Below are positions 10,544 through 21,733 of a stretch of DNA of 31,270 nt, piece by piece. The position numbers were made by a program, and so were the translations under genes. A model generated the notes under the pieces. The model searched no databases and was not told the origin of the DNA. It saw nothing but the letters and a program-made list of their open reading frames with translations. The DNA comes from Auxenochlorella pyrenoidosa (taxonomy: Eukaryota; Chlorophyta; Trebouxiophyceae; Chlorellales; Chlorellaceae), in NCBI GenBank assembly GCA_001430745.1, contig KQ482003.1, positions 1,411,273 to 1,442,542 on the forward strand, given 5' to 3'. Position 1 is the first letter of the stretch. Each line of letters begins with the position of its first letter.

Positions 10544-10644
10544 GGCTGCCGCACCAGGCCTCTCGGAGCTTTGCGCTTCGCACAAGAGTTGGTGCGGGCA
10601 ATCCGGAAGCGCTGAACCGTTCGAGAGAGTGCGGCTGATTCCCC
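10544..10644 (-). promoter_or_regulatory. 5' UTR / proximal promoter block conserved between paralogs A and B (copy B)
   Basis: Minus-strand ggggaatcagccgcactctc (10624-10643) and the following bases up to the ATG correspond to 6647-6752 upstream of paralog A. Confidence 0.5.
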
Positions 10645-11621
10645 ACCCAGCATGCTGCGAGCGTGCGGCGTGCATCCCCGCATCTGCAGCCAACCTCAAG
10701 CACGCAATGATCCGTCACACAATTGTGCATGCCGTTGAAAGTGATCATAGCGCTTGACAGCATCCCTGGGGCTTCGCCACTTCATGCAAAGGCCGTCCAT
10801 CCATGGGCAGTCCTTGTGTGAAGCAAGCAGTACTGGCAGTGCCTGCAGCCCGGCACTTTGCCACATGCTGCATCAACCCCTAGCCCAGCGGCAGATACGC
10901 CATGCGCACTCGGCCAGCAGGGCAAGTGAGGATGGATGCTGGGGGTCCGCGGGGCACAAAGGGATGTGGCACACGTTTGGGCAGTGCCCCGGGGCCCGCT
11001 CGAAAGCACATGTCCACGGCCAACGCCGATATTGCAAGCCGTCGGGTTTGCAAAAAGGCAGACAAGCCTTTTGCCGCAAGCGCAGGCCGCCATGCCGCTT
11101 GCTCTGGCAGCTGCCATTGGCGGCTGCAGGTGGTGCCCACTGGGCGCACACTGGCACTGCTCCAATTTCTTGGGTGTACCTGCAGCTGCATGGTGGGTGA
11201 GTAGCGTGTGCCCAGGGTGCAGTGCACAGCAGTTTGTTCACAGCGTGCAAGTTGGGCGTTGCCGGCGCGGTTGTGTGCGGTTTGTCATGGAGGGCGGGGC
11301 GAATCGAGCAAATGGCAGCTCCAGGTCACATCCCAGCTGCAGGCCTCGAGCACCATCTCCATGTCCTTGTCTCACTGCGCTCAAGCTTGTGGCAATCCGC
11401 TGCTTATGTGTTGGCGCAAATCATGCTATCCGATCCAGTGGACAGCTTGTGGGTGCGCTAGGTGTCCTTGTGTACACAGGTCGGCGCAAGCCGCCACCTA
11501 GCGTTGACACCGCCGCGGCGCAGGCACGAGAGGCATCATGCTGGGCGGCGGCACCGCAGCAGTGGAAGTGGTCAGCCCTCTTTTAGGCGATCTGCTCGGG
11601 TCGATGGCTTGAATCTGCGCG
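10544..11621. other. Divergent intergenic region between paralog B and the Sec23/24 gene
   Basis: About 1.08 kb separating two head-to-head genes, so promoters for both are expected here. The first ~100 bases repeat the conserved block upstream of paralog A. The rest shows no exon, RNA gene or clear TATA box that I can support. Confidence 0.5.
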
Positions 11622-14600
11622 ATGTTCCACTTCACCGCGGCCTGCCCAGCGACCGGTGAGGGCGACAGCGGGGGCTTGAAATCGTTGAGAGTGCAGCCTG
11701 TGGTGCAAAGCGTACCTTTGCAAGGCGGACACCCAGGCGTGCTTGGGATGCGCTGACCAATCCGTCCGTTGCGGCGGCCACCACCTGCTGCCACTGCCCG
11801 CTGCCGCCAGCCGCCGCCTGCCTTGTGTAGTGGTCCGCTCGCTCGCTGCACCAGACCCAAGCTCCCGATGCAAGCTTTTATTTGATCTCTGCTGTTGGCA
11901 GATTGAACCCTACCATCTGAGCCTCTACTTCCGTACCAACCCCACCTTCTGCCGCCGCCTGCGTCCCACCCCGCAGCCGAGGTGCAGGACGCCTGCGGCA
12001 TCCCGCTGGGCCTGGTAGCGCAGCCCTTGGTGGCACCCAACGGCAGCGCCGGGCTGCAGGCGCCGGCATGCTGGGCGGCCGACCTGGCGCGCTGTGCGCG
12101 CTGCCAGGCCTACATCAACCCGCTGTGCCAGGTGGATGCCGCGCGCTGGGCGTGCAGCCTGTGCGGCTGCGCCAACGACTTTGCCTCGGCCACCAGTCTG
12201 CGGCGGTGGGTGGGCTGGGCCGGCATGCTGGGTGCATGATGCTCACCAGCAACATGAACCTGCAAGTCCCGACACGTGTCGGGCCTGTGTTTGGCCACCA
12301 CCGCCAAGCCCTGCTCAGATTGGCCCTGGCCAACCGGCCCCTCAGCATCAGGCCCCTCCCTCCTCTGGCCCTGCAGCTACTGCGGCGCCGCCGAGCAGCG
12401 CCGCTCCACGCTGCCGGAGCTGTGCTCCCCCGTGGTGGACGCGCTGTGCCCGCTGGTGGCGGCCGACCCCGAGGGCGGGGTGGGGGAGGTTCTGGCGCTG
12501 GAGGCGCAGCCCGCGGTGCTGGCCCTGGTGGACGTGTGCTGCTCGGAGGAGGGGCTGGAGCTGGCAAAGGGCGCGCTGGCGGCGGCGGTGGAGGCGCTGC
12601 CCCCCGCCGCGCGGCTTGGCCTGGTCAGCTTTGGCTCGCAGGCGGGTGCCCGGGGGTGGGGGGGGTATCGAGAATGGTGGCGTTGGGTTGGCGTGTATGT
12701 AGCCAGTCCAGGTTTGCATGGAATACGCCAAAGAGACGCCCTCTGTTTTCGCAAGCTGCTTGTGCTATCTTTCCAGCATGCATGCCACCAGTTTTGCCCC
12801 TACAGGCCTTTGTAGCCCTGCTGCCCAGCCTGCCGCGCTGTGCAGTTGCTTCCGTGTTGCAAATGCTCTGGCCCCCTTCCTCACTGACGCTGTTGTTGCG
12901 CACCAACCCGCCTTGCAGATAGGGCTGCACCCGGTGCGCGGCGGCAACGGCGGCGTGCAGCACATTTCGCTGGCGGGCGGCGAGGCGGCGCAGGCCAACC
13001 TGCAGGAGGCAGCCCCCCTGGGCCGCATGCTGGCCCCGGTGGGCGCTGACAAGGCCTCCATCCTGGCGGCAGTGGAGGCGTTGGAGGCTGAGCCAACCGT
13101 GGGGGGCGGCAGGGAGCGCGCGCTGGGCGACACGCTGCGTGCCGTGCTGAGGTGGATCGCGCTGGATGCGCCCGCCGCAGCCGCCGAGGGCGCGGCCGGT
13201 GGCAGCCTGCAGCGGCAGCCCTCTGGCGATTCAGAAGAGCAGGCAGCAGAGGGCCCGGCTGGGGGGCTGGGCGCGGCGCAGGGCTTTCCGGGCATGCGCC
13301 TGCTGCTGTTCCTGGCGGGGCCGCCCAATGTGGGGGCGGGCGCGGTGGTGGGGCGACGGCCGTCGGCGGCAGAGCTGGCGGCGGCAGAGAGGGCGGCAGC
13401 GGAGCAGGCCGAGCAGGCAGCGCGTGAGCTGGCGGCGCTGGCGCTGGACCCCCAGGCAGGCCTGCTGCGCTGCGCCCTGCATCCCGAGGATAGCTGGCTG
13501 CCTCTTAACGCCTCTCACATGGCGTGTGCTGACCTTACCGTCGCTGCGCCCTCCTCCTCTCCGCCACCCTCTCCAACACCACCCCCTCCACCCTCACCCT
13601 CTCCCCTCCCCCTTGCCCCCTGCAGTACCCAGAGCTGTCTGCATGGAGTGAATCTGCGTCGCGCTCCACCGCAGAGGCGCAGCAGGGGGCGGCGGCCGCG
13701 GCGCAAGCCGCAGCGGGCGACCTCTCCCACGCCGCCCCACCAGGGGTGCGGGGCGAGGAGCTGGAGGTGCACCCAGCGGCCAGGGAGTTCTATGCAGAGG
13801 CGGGCGCGGCGGCCGCAGCGCTGGGCGTGAGCGTGGACATCTACGCGGCCTGCCCGCACTGGATGGGTGGGTGCCTGTGCCAGGGCTTGGCTGGCGCGGC
13901 TGTGTGGGAGCCGGCAGGCCTGCGGTGAACAAGACACAGCACTAGGTGACGATTGCTGGTTGTCGGGGGCAAAAGCTTAGCACACCGAATCTGGGAGGTG
14001 GGCGCAGCAGGCTTCCGGATGTTGGCAGAGCATGCCTGAGCAGCAGAAGGATGCGCCCTGAAGTGCTGCTGCCACACTCCATTGCTTACAGCATGCCAGC
14101 ACCTCTCTCCGTATGCCCAGGCACGCTGTTCTCAGCCAGGAGCATCAGGCCAAGCCCTGCCCCACCCCGCCCTCTGCTGCAGGCCTCGACCTGCTTGAGC
14201 CCCTGGCCAGCGCCAGCGGCGGCACCATGCTGCTCTACCGCTCCCCGGAGTCGGCAGCCGTGGCGCAGGCAAGCCGGCCTGCCGGCCGGGGCTTGTGGTG
14301 GGTGGGCAGCCTGTGCAGTGGCTGTCCAGCCCCAGCAGGACGTGAGGAAACCACTTCGCGCTGCCCTGCCCCTCCACGCCCCCTCCACGCCCCCCCCCCC
14401 CCCCGCCCCCCCTCTTTTTTATTTCCAAGTAGCTCGAGTGACTCCCATCAAAACTCCTTGAAAAACTGATTCCCCCCTGGGGTGCAGGACGTGTACAAGA
14501 GCCTGGCGCAGCCGCGCGCGCTGGCCTGCATGCTGCGCCTGCGCTGCTCGCCCGAGCTGGAGCTGCGCGGCGCGCACGGCGGGCTGGCGGCCGACAGGTG

Positions 14601-16215
14601 GGCGGGGCGCGCGCACGTGGTTTCCACCTCCAGCGTCAGCGCCCGCCAGTGGCCCTGCCCCCCTTCCTCACCACCACCTGTACTTCCCCACCATTTGGAA
14701 TGGTGAATGGATGGTAGGATGCATGCACACCACCTCCTCCTTCCCACCCAACCCCCCCCCGTGCAGCGAGCACCCCGACCTCTTCCGCCTGCCCTGCTGC
14801 GCCCCCGACGACGCCTTTGCCTTCGACCTGGACCGCTCCCCGCAGCGCCTGGCCTGCGGCGCGCCGGCTGTGCAGCTGGTGGTGCAGTACAGCGTGCTGC
14901 TGCCGGCGCCCACGCCAGAGGGCGGGCCACCCGACGGCAGCAGGTGCGCCGGGCTGCTGGCTCAGGCCAGTGTAGTTGCAGGTTTTGTGTCCGCTTTCAG
15001 CGGGCTGGGGTTGGTGTGCACGTGGCAGCTCAGAAAGGCGAGCTGAGCTGAGAGGCGGAGTGGAGCTCTGCGGGTGACAGCTGGACGCATCATTGTCCTG
15101 CTCAGGATGCCCTGACCCCCTCCTGTCCCTGGCCATTCCCCCTCCCTCCCCGCCCCCTTCCCCGATCGCATCGCGGGCCCGCAGGTTTGTGCTGCAGCGC
15201 CGCATGCGGGTGCTGACGGCGGCCATGCCCCTGGCCGAGTCTGCCGACCAGCTGCTGAGCAGCTGCAACGTAGACGCCCTGGCCTGCCTCATCGTGCACA
15301 AGACGTTGACCACGGCAGCGGAGCAGGGCATGCGGGACGCACGGCAGATGCTGTGCGACTGGCTGGCGCTGGTGGTTGCCGCGGCGGCGGAGCGGGGCAA
15401 CGTGCAGCGCCAGGTGCGGCTTCTGCCCCGGGTGGGGTGGGTGGGTGGGGGCGGGGGGAGGGGCCCTTTGCGACCCCTGTGGCCCTCTGCCCCGAGCAGC
15501 ATGATGCCAGCTGCGTGCCCACGTACTGGTTGATACCCGTGGATCGCAATCCCTCCCTCCCTCCGCCCTGCAGGCCGACGCCTCGCTGTCCGACCTGCCG
15601 GCCCTGCACCACCTGCCCCACCTCGTCTACTCCCTGCTGGCCAGCCCGCTGCTGCAAGGGGTGCCCTCTGGCGCAGCGCAGCAGCAGCAGCCACGGCAGC
15701 CGCCCGGCCCCTGGCAGCACCCGGATGCGGCGGCAGCCATGTGCGGCCTTCTGCGGGTGCTGGCGCCGGATGAGCTGTCGGTGGCCATCTGCCCGCAGCT
15801 GGCCAGCTGGTCAGGCCCTGACCAGGTGGCGGGGCTGCAGCACTCGCTGTCTGCAGCAGCCCTGGCGCTGGGGCAGCAGCCGCTGTGGGTGCTCGACTCG
15901 TACTCCCAAACAATCTGCCTGTGCACCGCGGCAGCCGCCGCGGCGGGCGTGCCCTTCCCGCCCCCGGCCGACTCGCTGCTGCGGCGCACGCTGGCGGGCA
16001 TCCGCTCCGCGCGCCGTGCCACGCCCGACCTGCTCATGCTGCGCCAGGGGCAGGACGACACCGCGCCCTTTGACTGCTGGCTGCTCGAAGACGCGCCGCC
16101 CGCGGGCGCAGCAGCCCAGGAGGCGCAGCAGGCGGGGCAGGAGTGGCCCTCGTTTGTGGCCTTCCTGGATGCTGTCACCCGGGAGGCGCAGCGCCTGCTG
16201 GCAGAGGGCCATTGA
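11622..16215 (+). CDS. Divergent Sec23/Sec24 family protein (COPII-coat type)
   Basis: Ten exons: 11622-11655, 11977-12205, 12377-12641, 12919-13455, 13626-13866, 14183-14268, 14488-14597, 14767-14943, 15185-15413, 15574-16215; about 849 residues. The zinc finger has CxxC pairs at residues 51/54 and 71/74 with INPLCQVDAARWAC between, typical of zf-Sec23/Sec24. The trunk follows (LVDVCCSEEGLELAK, LGLVSFGSQIGLHPV, VSVDIYAACPHWMG), then the beta-sandwich (VVQYSVLLP), helical part (RRMRVLTAAMPLAESADQLL) and a weak gelsolin-like tail (LMLRQGQDDTAPFDCWLLED). Family role: inner COPII coat at ER exit sites. It is too divergent to call SEC23 or SEC24 by eye. Three introns appear to use GC donors (12642 gcgggt, 13456 gcaggc, 14269 gcaagc). 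Exon 4 could instead run to 13539 (donor gtcgct), adding 28 residues. The first exon (11 codons) is inferred from phase and a gtgagg donor. Confidence 0.85.
14390..14404 (+). repeat. Poly-C tract in intron 6 of the Sec23/24 gene
   Basis: Run of C bases inside the intron that starts with gcaagc at 14269. It is upstream of a T-rich run, and is not coding. Confidence 0.8.
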
Positions 16216-16579
16216 AGGTGTTTGATGCGCCGAGCGGCTGCGGCCCTACTGGCTCCGCCTCAACTTGCCCGCCAAGCCCTCCGCTGCAGCCTGCTTGCCA
16301 CCGAGGGCCGCTGGCGCCTCTGCTTCACTGCGCTTCCGACTCTCTGTCAATTTAAACGGCCCACTTAGCAACAGGGCGGTTCTATTGCAGCAAGGAAGAT
16401 ACTGCGCTGGCAGCTGAGCAGGCTTGTATCAAATGCACGGTGCAGTTTGCAGTTCTATGCAAGTAAGGACAGAGGAGTGAGAGGGGCCCGCAGGGGGTGG
16501 GCCTCGACACCAGCGTGCAACCAGACACAACTGGCCGCCCCCTTTCGAGCGCTCCACTTCTGTAGGCAGCGCTCAGCCC
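16216..16579. other. Convergent 3' spacer between Sec23/24 and diacylglycerol kinase genes
   Basis: 364 bases between two stops facing each other. It should contain both 3' UTRs. I see no exact TGTAA on either strand and no other element. Confidence 0.5.
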
Positions 16580-19500
16580 TCACTGCTGCTGTGATGCTGC
16601 CAACCTCTGCTGCTGCGCCGCCAGCAGCGTCTGCAGGCTGCTGGGCAGGGTGCTCAGCTCGGAGGCCTGCACCTGGCTGTGGGCGGCGCCCCGCGCCGCC
16701 ATCTTGCGCGCCCGGCGGATGCCCTGCGGTGGTGAGGGAGCGGCAGGATGGGTGTGGCCAGGGCCAGGCGCGCCTGTGAATGCTAGCGCCTGCGTGAACC
16801 GTGCCCGTGCTGGCAGCCAGCCACGCCACAGCCACGCAGGCAGGGGAACGCATGTTTGCATGGCGGGGGAGACGAGGGGTCACCTGCGGGTCCCTGTCAT
16901 TGAACAGCATCTGCGAGTGCCCCGCATGGCTGACCCGCAGCACCACCGGCTGCTGCTGCTGCTGTGCGGGTCGTGCTGCCGCGGCCGGCTGCGCCTTTGC
17001 GCCGCCGCCCTGCGGCTGTTGCAGAAAGGAGGGTCGGCGCCCGCGCAGGGCATCTGGCGCGGCGGGGATGGGCTGCCGCCAGGGCTCGCCATCCACTTGC
17101 ATATGGGTGTAGCCCTTCTCGTCCTTGATCTGCACAGCAAACGCAGGTGGTCAGACGAGGTTAGCCCTGCGCACGCGAGCCCACACTGCTCTGCTGCTGC
17201 AGAGGCCCACCAGGTCTCTGGCGGACAGGTGCCACAGCAGGTAGCACATGCTACGCCCATGCCTGATGCCCGGGCTCTGCACACGCAGGCTGCACAGCCG
17301 CTCCTGGAGCGGCGCAGCGAAAGGACCACAGAGAGCCCCTCATTGCCTCCGCCACCACAGCCACCAACGCTTTGCCTCCGTGTGCCAACACTGCGCCCTC
17401 GGCATGCCACGCCCCAGCAGAGCAGAGCGGGGCGCGGCGGCGGCCCCCACCTTGCCCCTGCGCGCCACCAGCTCCACCTCCACCTCTGTGCACTGCGCCA
17501 GCCGCACCGCGTGCAGCCGGCTGCTGACCTGCGCCATGGCCAGGGCGGCGTGCCAGCCCGACCCAAAGCCCACCACCTGGGGAGCGCAGGGGGCGCTGGG
17601 GTGGGGGTGAGGGGCAGCGCGGGCTCTGGCAGGGAGGCAGGATCGTAGGCAGCCCGTCTGAAAGCTGGTGTAAGGGCGAGTGCACAGGAGAGGGCATGCA
17701 TAGGCATGCAGGGATACGAAGGGCCCTGGAAAGAAGGCTGGGACCCCGCAGGCCGAGCGCAGCGTGCGCCGTCGTGGCTCGCCCCTCTGATAGGGCGCCG
17801 CACGGCCCTGCCACCCGGACCCCAACCGACGCCACAACAACAACACCCTCCCGCCCGCAGAAACACCCTCCTGCCCGCTGGGCTTGCCTCGATCAGGCCG
17901 TCGTCGAAGATGGGGTCCCGCTTGAACTGCTGCCCCTCCAGCAGGGTGGAGTCGCCCAACCCCACAATGTCGCGCCCGCCGCCGTAGCTCTGCGCGCACA
18001 GCAGTTGGGCCCGGCAGCTTGGGGCGGAGAGCCGTGCGGGCAGGAGCAGGCAAGAGTCGAGCCCCGCAAATGTTGCGCGCCAACCTGCCCTGGACGCACC
18101 CACCTGTATGTTGAGCAGCACCAGCGCCCGCACCGCGCGCGGCACCGCCACCTCGCGCCACTCGCCGCCCGCCTGGTCGCGCACCCGCAGACGCATCTTG
18201 CTGGTCAGCGGCTGCAGCGCGGTGGGGGGCGTGCGTGCGCAGGGTTGCTGAGCTTTTGAGGAGGCGTTTGAGGAGGAGTCTGGGAACACAGCTGCTTTCA
18301 CAGGACAGCAGGAGGTGTGGGGGTCTGCCTGCCTGCATAAGCACCCTGCGTGCTGCAGCGTGTGCGAAGCCCCACACCGCCCGCCCCGCTCCACCCCACC
18401 AACCCTACCCTCTATCTGCAGAGCGGTGTGCAAGCAGCCAATACGGCAGGGGAGTGCTCATGCACCTGCCGGCCCGGCGCCCCGCCCCCCACCTGTGCGC
18501 CACAGAACCAGCCGCTGGTGCAGGAGAACCACGAGTACCAGGCCTGGTTGGCCACCCGGTTGGAGGCGGCCCAGGCGTGCTGCTCGCGCAGCGTGTGGAA
18601 GCTGTAGGCCGCCTCGGCGTCCAGCCCCAGGGACAGGTAGTTCCAGAACATGCCGCGGGCCACGCGCGGCTGCGCGGCAGGGGGGGCAGGCATGCGGTGA
18701 GCAGCGCGCGGCAACAGCGTGGGCCTGCCCTGAGCAGGTGCGCGCAGTCTGAAGGATGTCCCTTGCTGCGGGTGACTGGTGCATGCTGCAGGGGTGCATG
18801 GAAGAAGTGGAAGAGCGGTGCGGAAGGGCGGCGGGTGGGCGAGAAGGAGCACTTTGCAGGGCACGTGGCTCCTGGGGCTCGCACACCCGGCACATCCGCT
18901 GGCGCACCCCTGCCGTGCGCTACGCCAGGCTGCCGCAGCACAATGGCGGCAGGCGCACAGATGGGAAAGAAAAGCAGGTGCATGTGCTGGTGCGTACTCC
19001 TGCGGCTCCCAGCAGAACCTGGGCAGCCAGCAGCCCACAACTGCGGTACCCCAGCAGTGCTGGCCCAGGGCACGGGTGCCCCGTGCATCAGGTGCCACGG
19101 GGGGCAGCGCAGGGCAGCCCTTGCTGGCGCGGCGGGCAGCCAGGGGCAGGAGGCGCTGGCAAGAGCGGCGTGCAAACCCTGCTATACCTCGTCGGCCGAG
19201 ATGGACAGCGCGTAGGGCAGCTCCTCGAAGAAGGAGGGGTCGGGGGCGGTGATGGACACGTCCCAGCAGTCCAGGTGCCGCACGCTGGCGTCGGCAAAGC
19301 GTTTGAGTGTGCGGTACAGCTGCGGAGGCAGGCAGCGGGGGGGGGCCAGGCAGCAGGCGGCCAGCGCAAGATTGCTGGGGTCAGCACGGCGCTGCGCCTG
19401 GATTGCGCCCGCGCCCGCAGGTCGCCGCGCACACCACCAAGACGTGGCGTGCAGCCGTGCTGCAACAAACCTCGCCAACCTGGCAGCGGGAAAGAGCACG

Positions 19501-20975
19501 AGTGGGCAGGCCGTGCACCGCGCCCGGCCGCCCACCTGCGGCGCCTTGATCCACCGGTCCAGGAAGGAGTTGCCCCAGCCAAAGCTGAGCGCCAGGTCGT
19601 TGCCCGTGCCCAGCGGCATGATGGCCACCGCGGGGGGCGGGTCCAGCCGCAGCTCCCGGATCGTCTTCAGCAGCCAGGTGACGGTGCCGTCGCCGCCGGC
19701 GGCCAGGATGCGCAGGTTGCTGCAGTCGGGGCGGGCAGCCGGGTCAGTAGGGCGCAGGGGTGAGAAGGCTTCGCTGCAGGGTTTGCAGTACAACCGGGTG
19801 CCCCCTCACACCGGCACAAGCGCCGCCTGCTGCACCCTCCCTGCCAACATGCCCAGCTCGCATCCACCCAGCCGCCCTCACCGCCGTATGTGCCCAGCCA
19901 GCGGGTCGCCCCTTGCTTCTGCCGCCAGCAGGTTGTCCCATATCGTGCGCAGCACGGGCGCGGGCCGCGACTCGGCCAAGTCAAACTGCCCGGTGGGTCA
20001 AGCGGCAGGAGAGCAGAGCATGGTAAGCACCGCTGCGGCAAGGTAAGCACCTGCCCAGACAGAGGACGCCGCTGGGGCCGCATGCGGGTTCTTGAAGGCA
20101 GGCATTATGGCGGGCCGGGGTGGGCAAAGGCGGGGCGCAACGCAGCAGTGCATGGCCTTGCTGCCTCGTCCCGACACCCTCGGCCGCCTGCCCTCGGGCG
20201 GTCGCCGCCAGCTCACCACCTGCGCCTGGCCCAGCGCTTTGAACAGCACGGTCAGCAGGCGGGGCCCCACGCGCCCGCCGCTCTTGGCGTTGATGAACAC
20301 GATGAGCGGGGTGTCTGCCACATCGGGGCCGATGAACGTCTTTGTGCCCACCAGGTACTCTGCAGGGATCCTGCAGCAGCCGGCAGGAGGGAGGAGCCCA
20401 CAAGTCTTGTTCAAGCAGCTTGTGAACCGCTAGCGCATGGGCGTGGCCATTTACGGCCCAGCTTCAACAGCCACCCCGAGCGCCCTGCCCCGCCCTGCGC
20501 CCCTGTGCGGCACGGGTGGCAGAGCGGCGCAGGCACCTGTGCGCAGCGGTGCTTACGCGGGTCCCTGCGAGACCCCTCTCCCTGCCTGTATGGTTCGCGC
20601 ATGTCGGTCGTCTCCCGGTACTCCAGATAATCATCCTCGGTGCTCGTGGCAGCCACCTCCCCGGGCGCATCGCGCTGCACATGCGTGGCCGCCGGCTGCA
20701 GCGCCGGCCCTGCGGCACCCGCGCCGACGGCAGCAGGTGCTGCAGCTGCCGGATTGCCAGCTGCGGCCCTGCCGTTTGGCTGAGCTGAGACATCAGGCGC
20801 CTGCGCAGCAGTGTGCAGGAGGAAAGACACATGCAAGCTCTCATCAGGTGCACTTTAAGCGGCCTCGGCCTCAGCGGCAGCTGGCACTGGGGGCAGGCAC
20901 TGGCGGCGGCGGCAAGTACTGCAACCTTGCGAGCACCAGGGTGTTCATGCGCGCCTGATCTGCTTCGTGCGCCAT
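16580..20975 (-). CDS. Diacylglycerol kinase, plant type without C1 domains
   Basis: Predicted to phosphorylate diacylglycerol to phosphatidic acid. Twelve exons, minus strand: 20937-20975, 20557-20800, 20217-20359, 19882-19985, 19536-19719, 19188-19319, 18493-18669, 18104-18211, 17888-17989, 17451-17576, 16884-17129, 16580-16723; about 582 residues. The catalytic domain shows [15 protein letters not shown], then [12 protein letters not shown] (GGDGT at residues 185-189) and [12 protein letters not shown]. The accessory domain follows ([66 protein letters not shown]). There is no C1 finger or EF hand, as in plant cluster II/III enzymes. Intron 9 has a GC donor (gcaagc, 17887). Gln-rich stretches lie in exons 11 and 12. 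The 5' end is uncertain: exon 1 may end at 20937 or 20931, translation might start at 20836, and exon 3 may begin at 20370 rather than 20359. Confidence 0.9.
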
Positions 20976-21733
20976 CCTGCGCCTCCTCGGCCGCGCAGCC
21001 CGCGGCGATCGCACGCAGCTGAAGCTTCAGGCGGCTATCAGATTTTGTTGCAGGTTGATGCACAATTGACGGAGCGATCTAGGCAGGAAAATGATGCGCG
21101 AGCGGCCGACAGCTGTGGAGTGGTCAGCAGCGCCGGCGGCAACTGCGGCGTGCATAGCGCTGGCGGGGACTGCGGTGGGGCTAGCGCGGCCCGCTGTACA
21201 ATAGTGCCAGGCAAGGCTTCCCTAATAAGAGTTAGAAGGCCTCGCTCTTCGACCAGACTGAGGCCAGGCGCTTTCAGTGGCAGAAGATGGCCGGCATGTT
21301 CGCGCTCTGGCACTGCAGCGTCAGCTGGCAGCCTGCGCCTTCTTGGTGTCTCCTGCTGAGCAATCAGGAGAGCCCCAGGTTCTAACGGATGAGATCAGCA
21401 CCATGTGGACGACACCTGAGCCAGGAGAGATGCACTCGGGATGCCAGCTGAGAGTGACGTCAAGGTGCCATGACGTTTGTGCTCGTCTTGCAGACTGGCA
21501 GACCCTACACACTGCCTGCCCGCCCCTTAATCATTCAGCCTGCACCACTTCTCTTTCCCCCTGCATGGATGGCCTTGCATTCCAGCCTTCCTCGATTTCT
21601 TCCCTCTCTGTAGCGCAATGGCTGTGTGTGGCCTGGGTCAGTTTGAAACGGGATGTAATGGTTGCACAGGGAGCCAGGGTTGTACAATGCACTTGCCAGC
21701 AAGGCTAATGCTATGGCAAGAACGGCTGCTGCC
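20976..21733 (-). other. Spacer: DGK upstream region and 3' UTR of the lectin/PA14 gene
   Basis: 758 bases with no exon recognised on either strand. It should hold the DGK promoter and the 3' UTR of the lectin gene. The only TGTAA seen (about 21655) is on the plus strand, which is the wrong orientation for the lectin gene. Confidence 0.45.

Noticed and set aside
14636..15913. Open frame of 425 codons on the minus strand across Sec23/24 exons
   Set aside because: Runs through the well-supported exons and introns of the opposite strand, and shows only low-complexity Pro/Ala/Arg sequence.
16880..18433. Single 517-codon minus-strand reading through several DGK exons
   Set aside because: Although it contains true DGK exon pieces, it reads through introns. 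The spliced model with conserved phases fits the family much better.
20557..20800. Alternative second-exon frame of DGK reading [12 protein letters not shown]
   Set aside because: It gives an Arg-rich sequence that cannot join exon 3 in phase. The frame with [17 protein letters not shown] joins to the catalytic domain.
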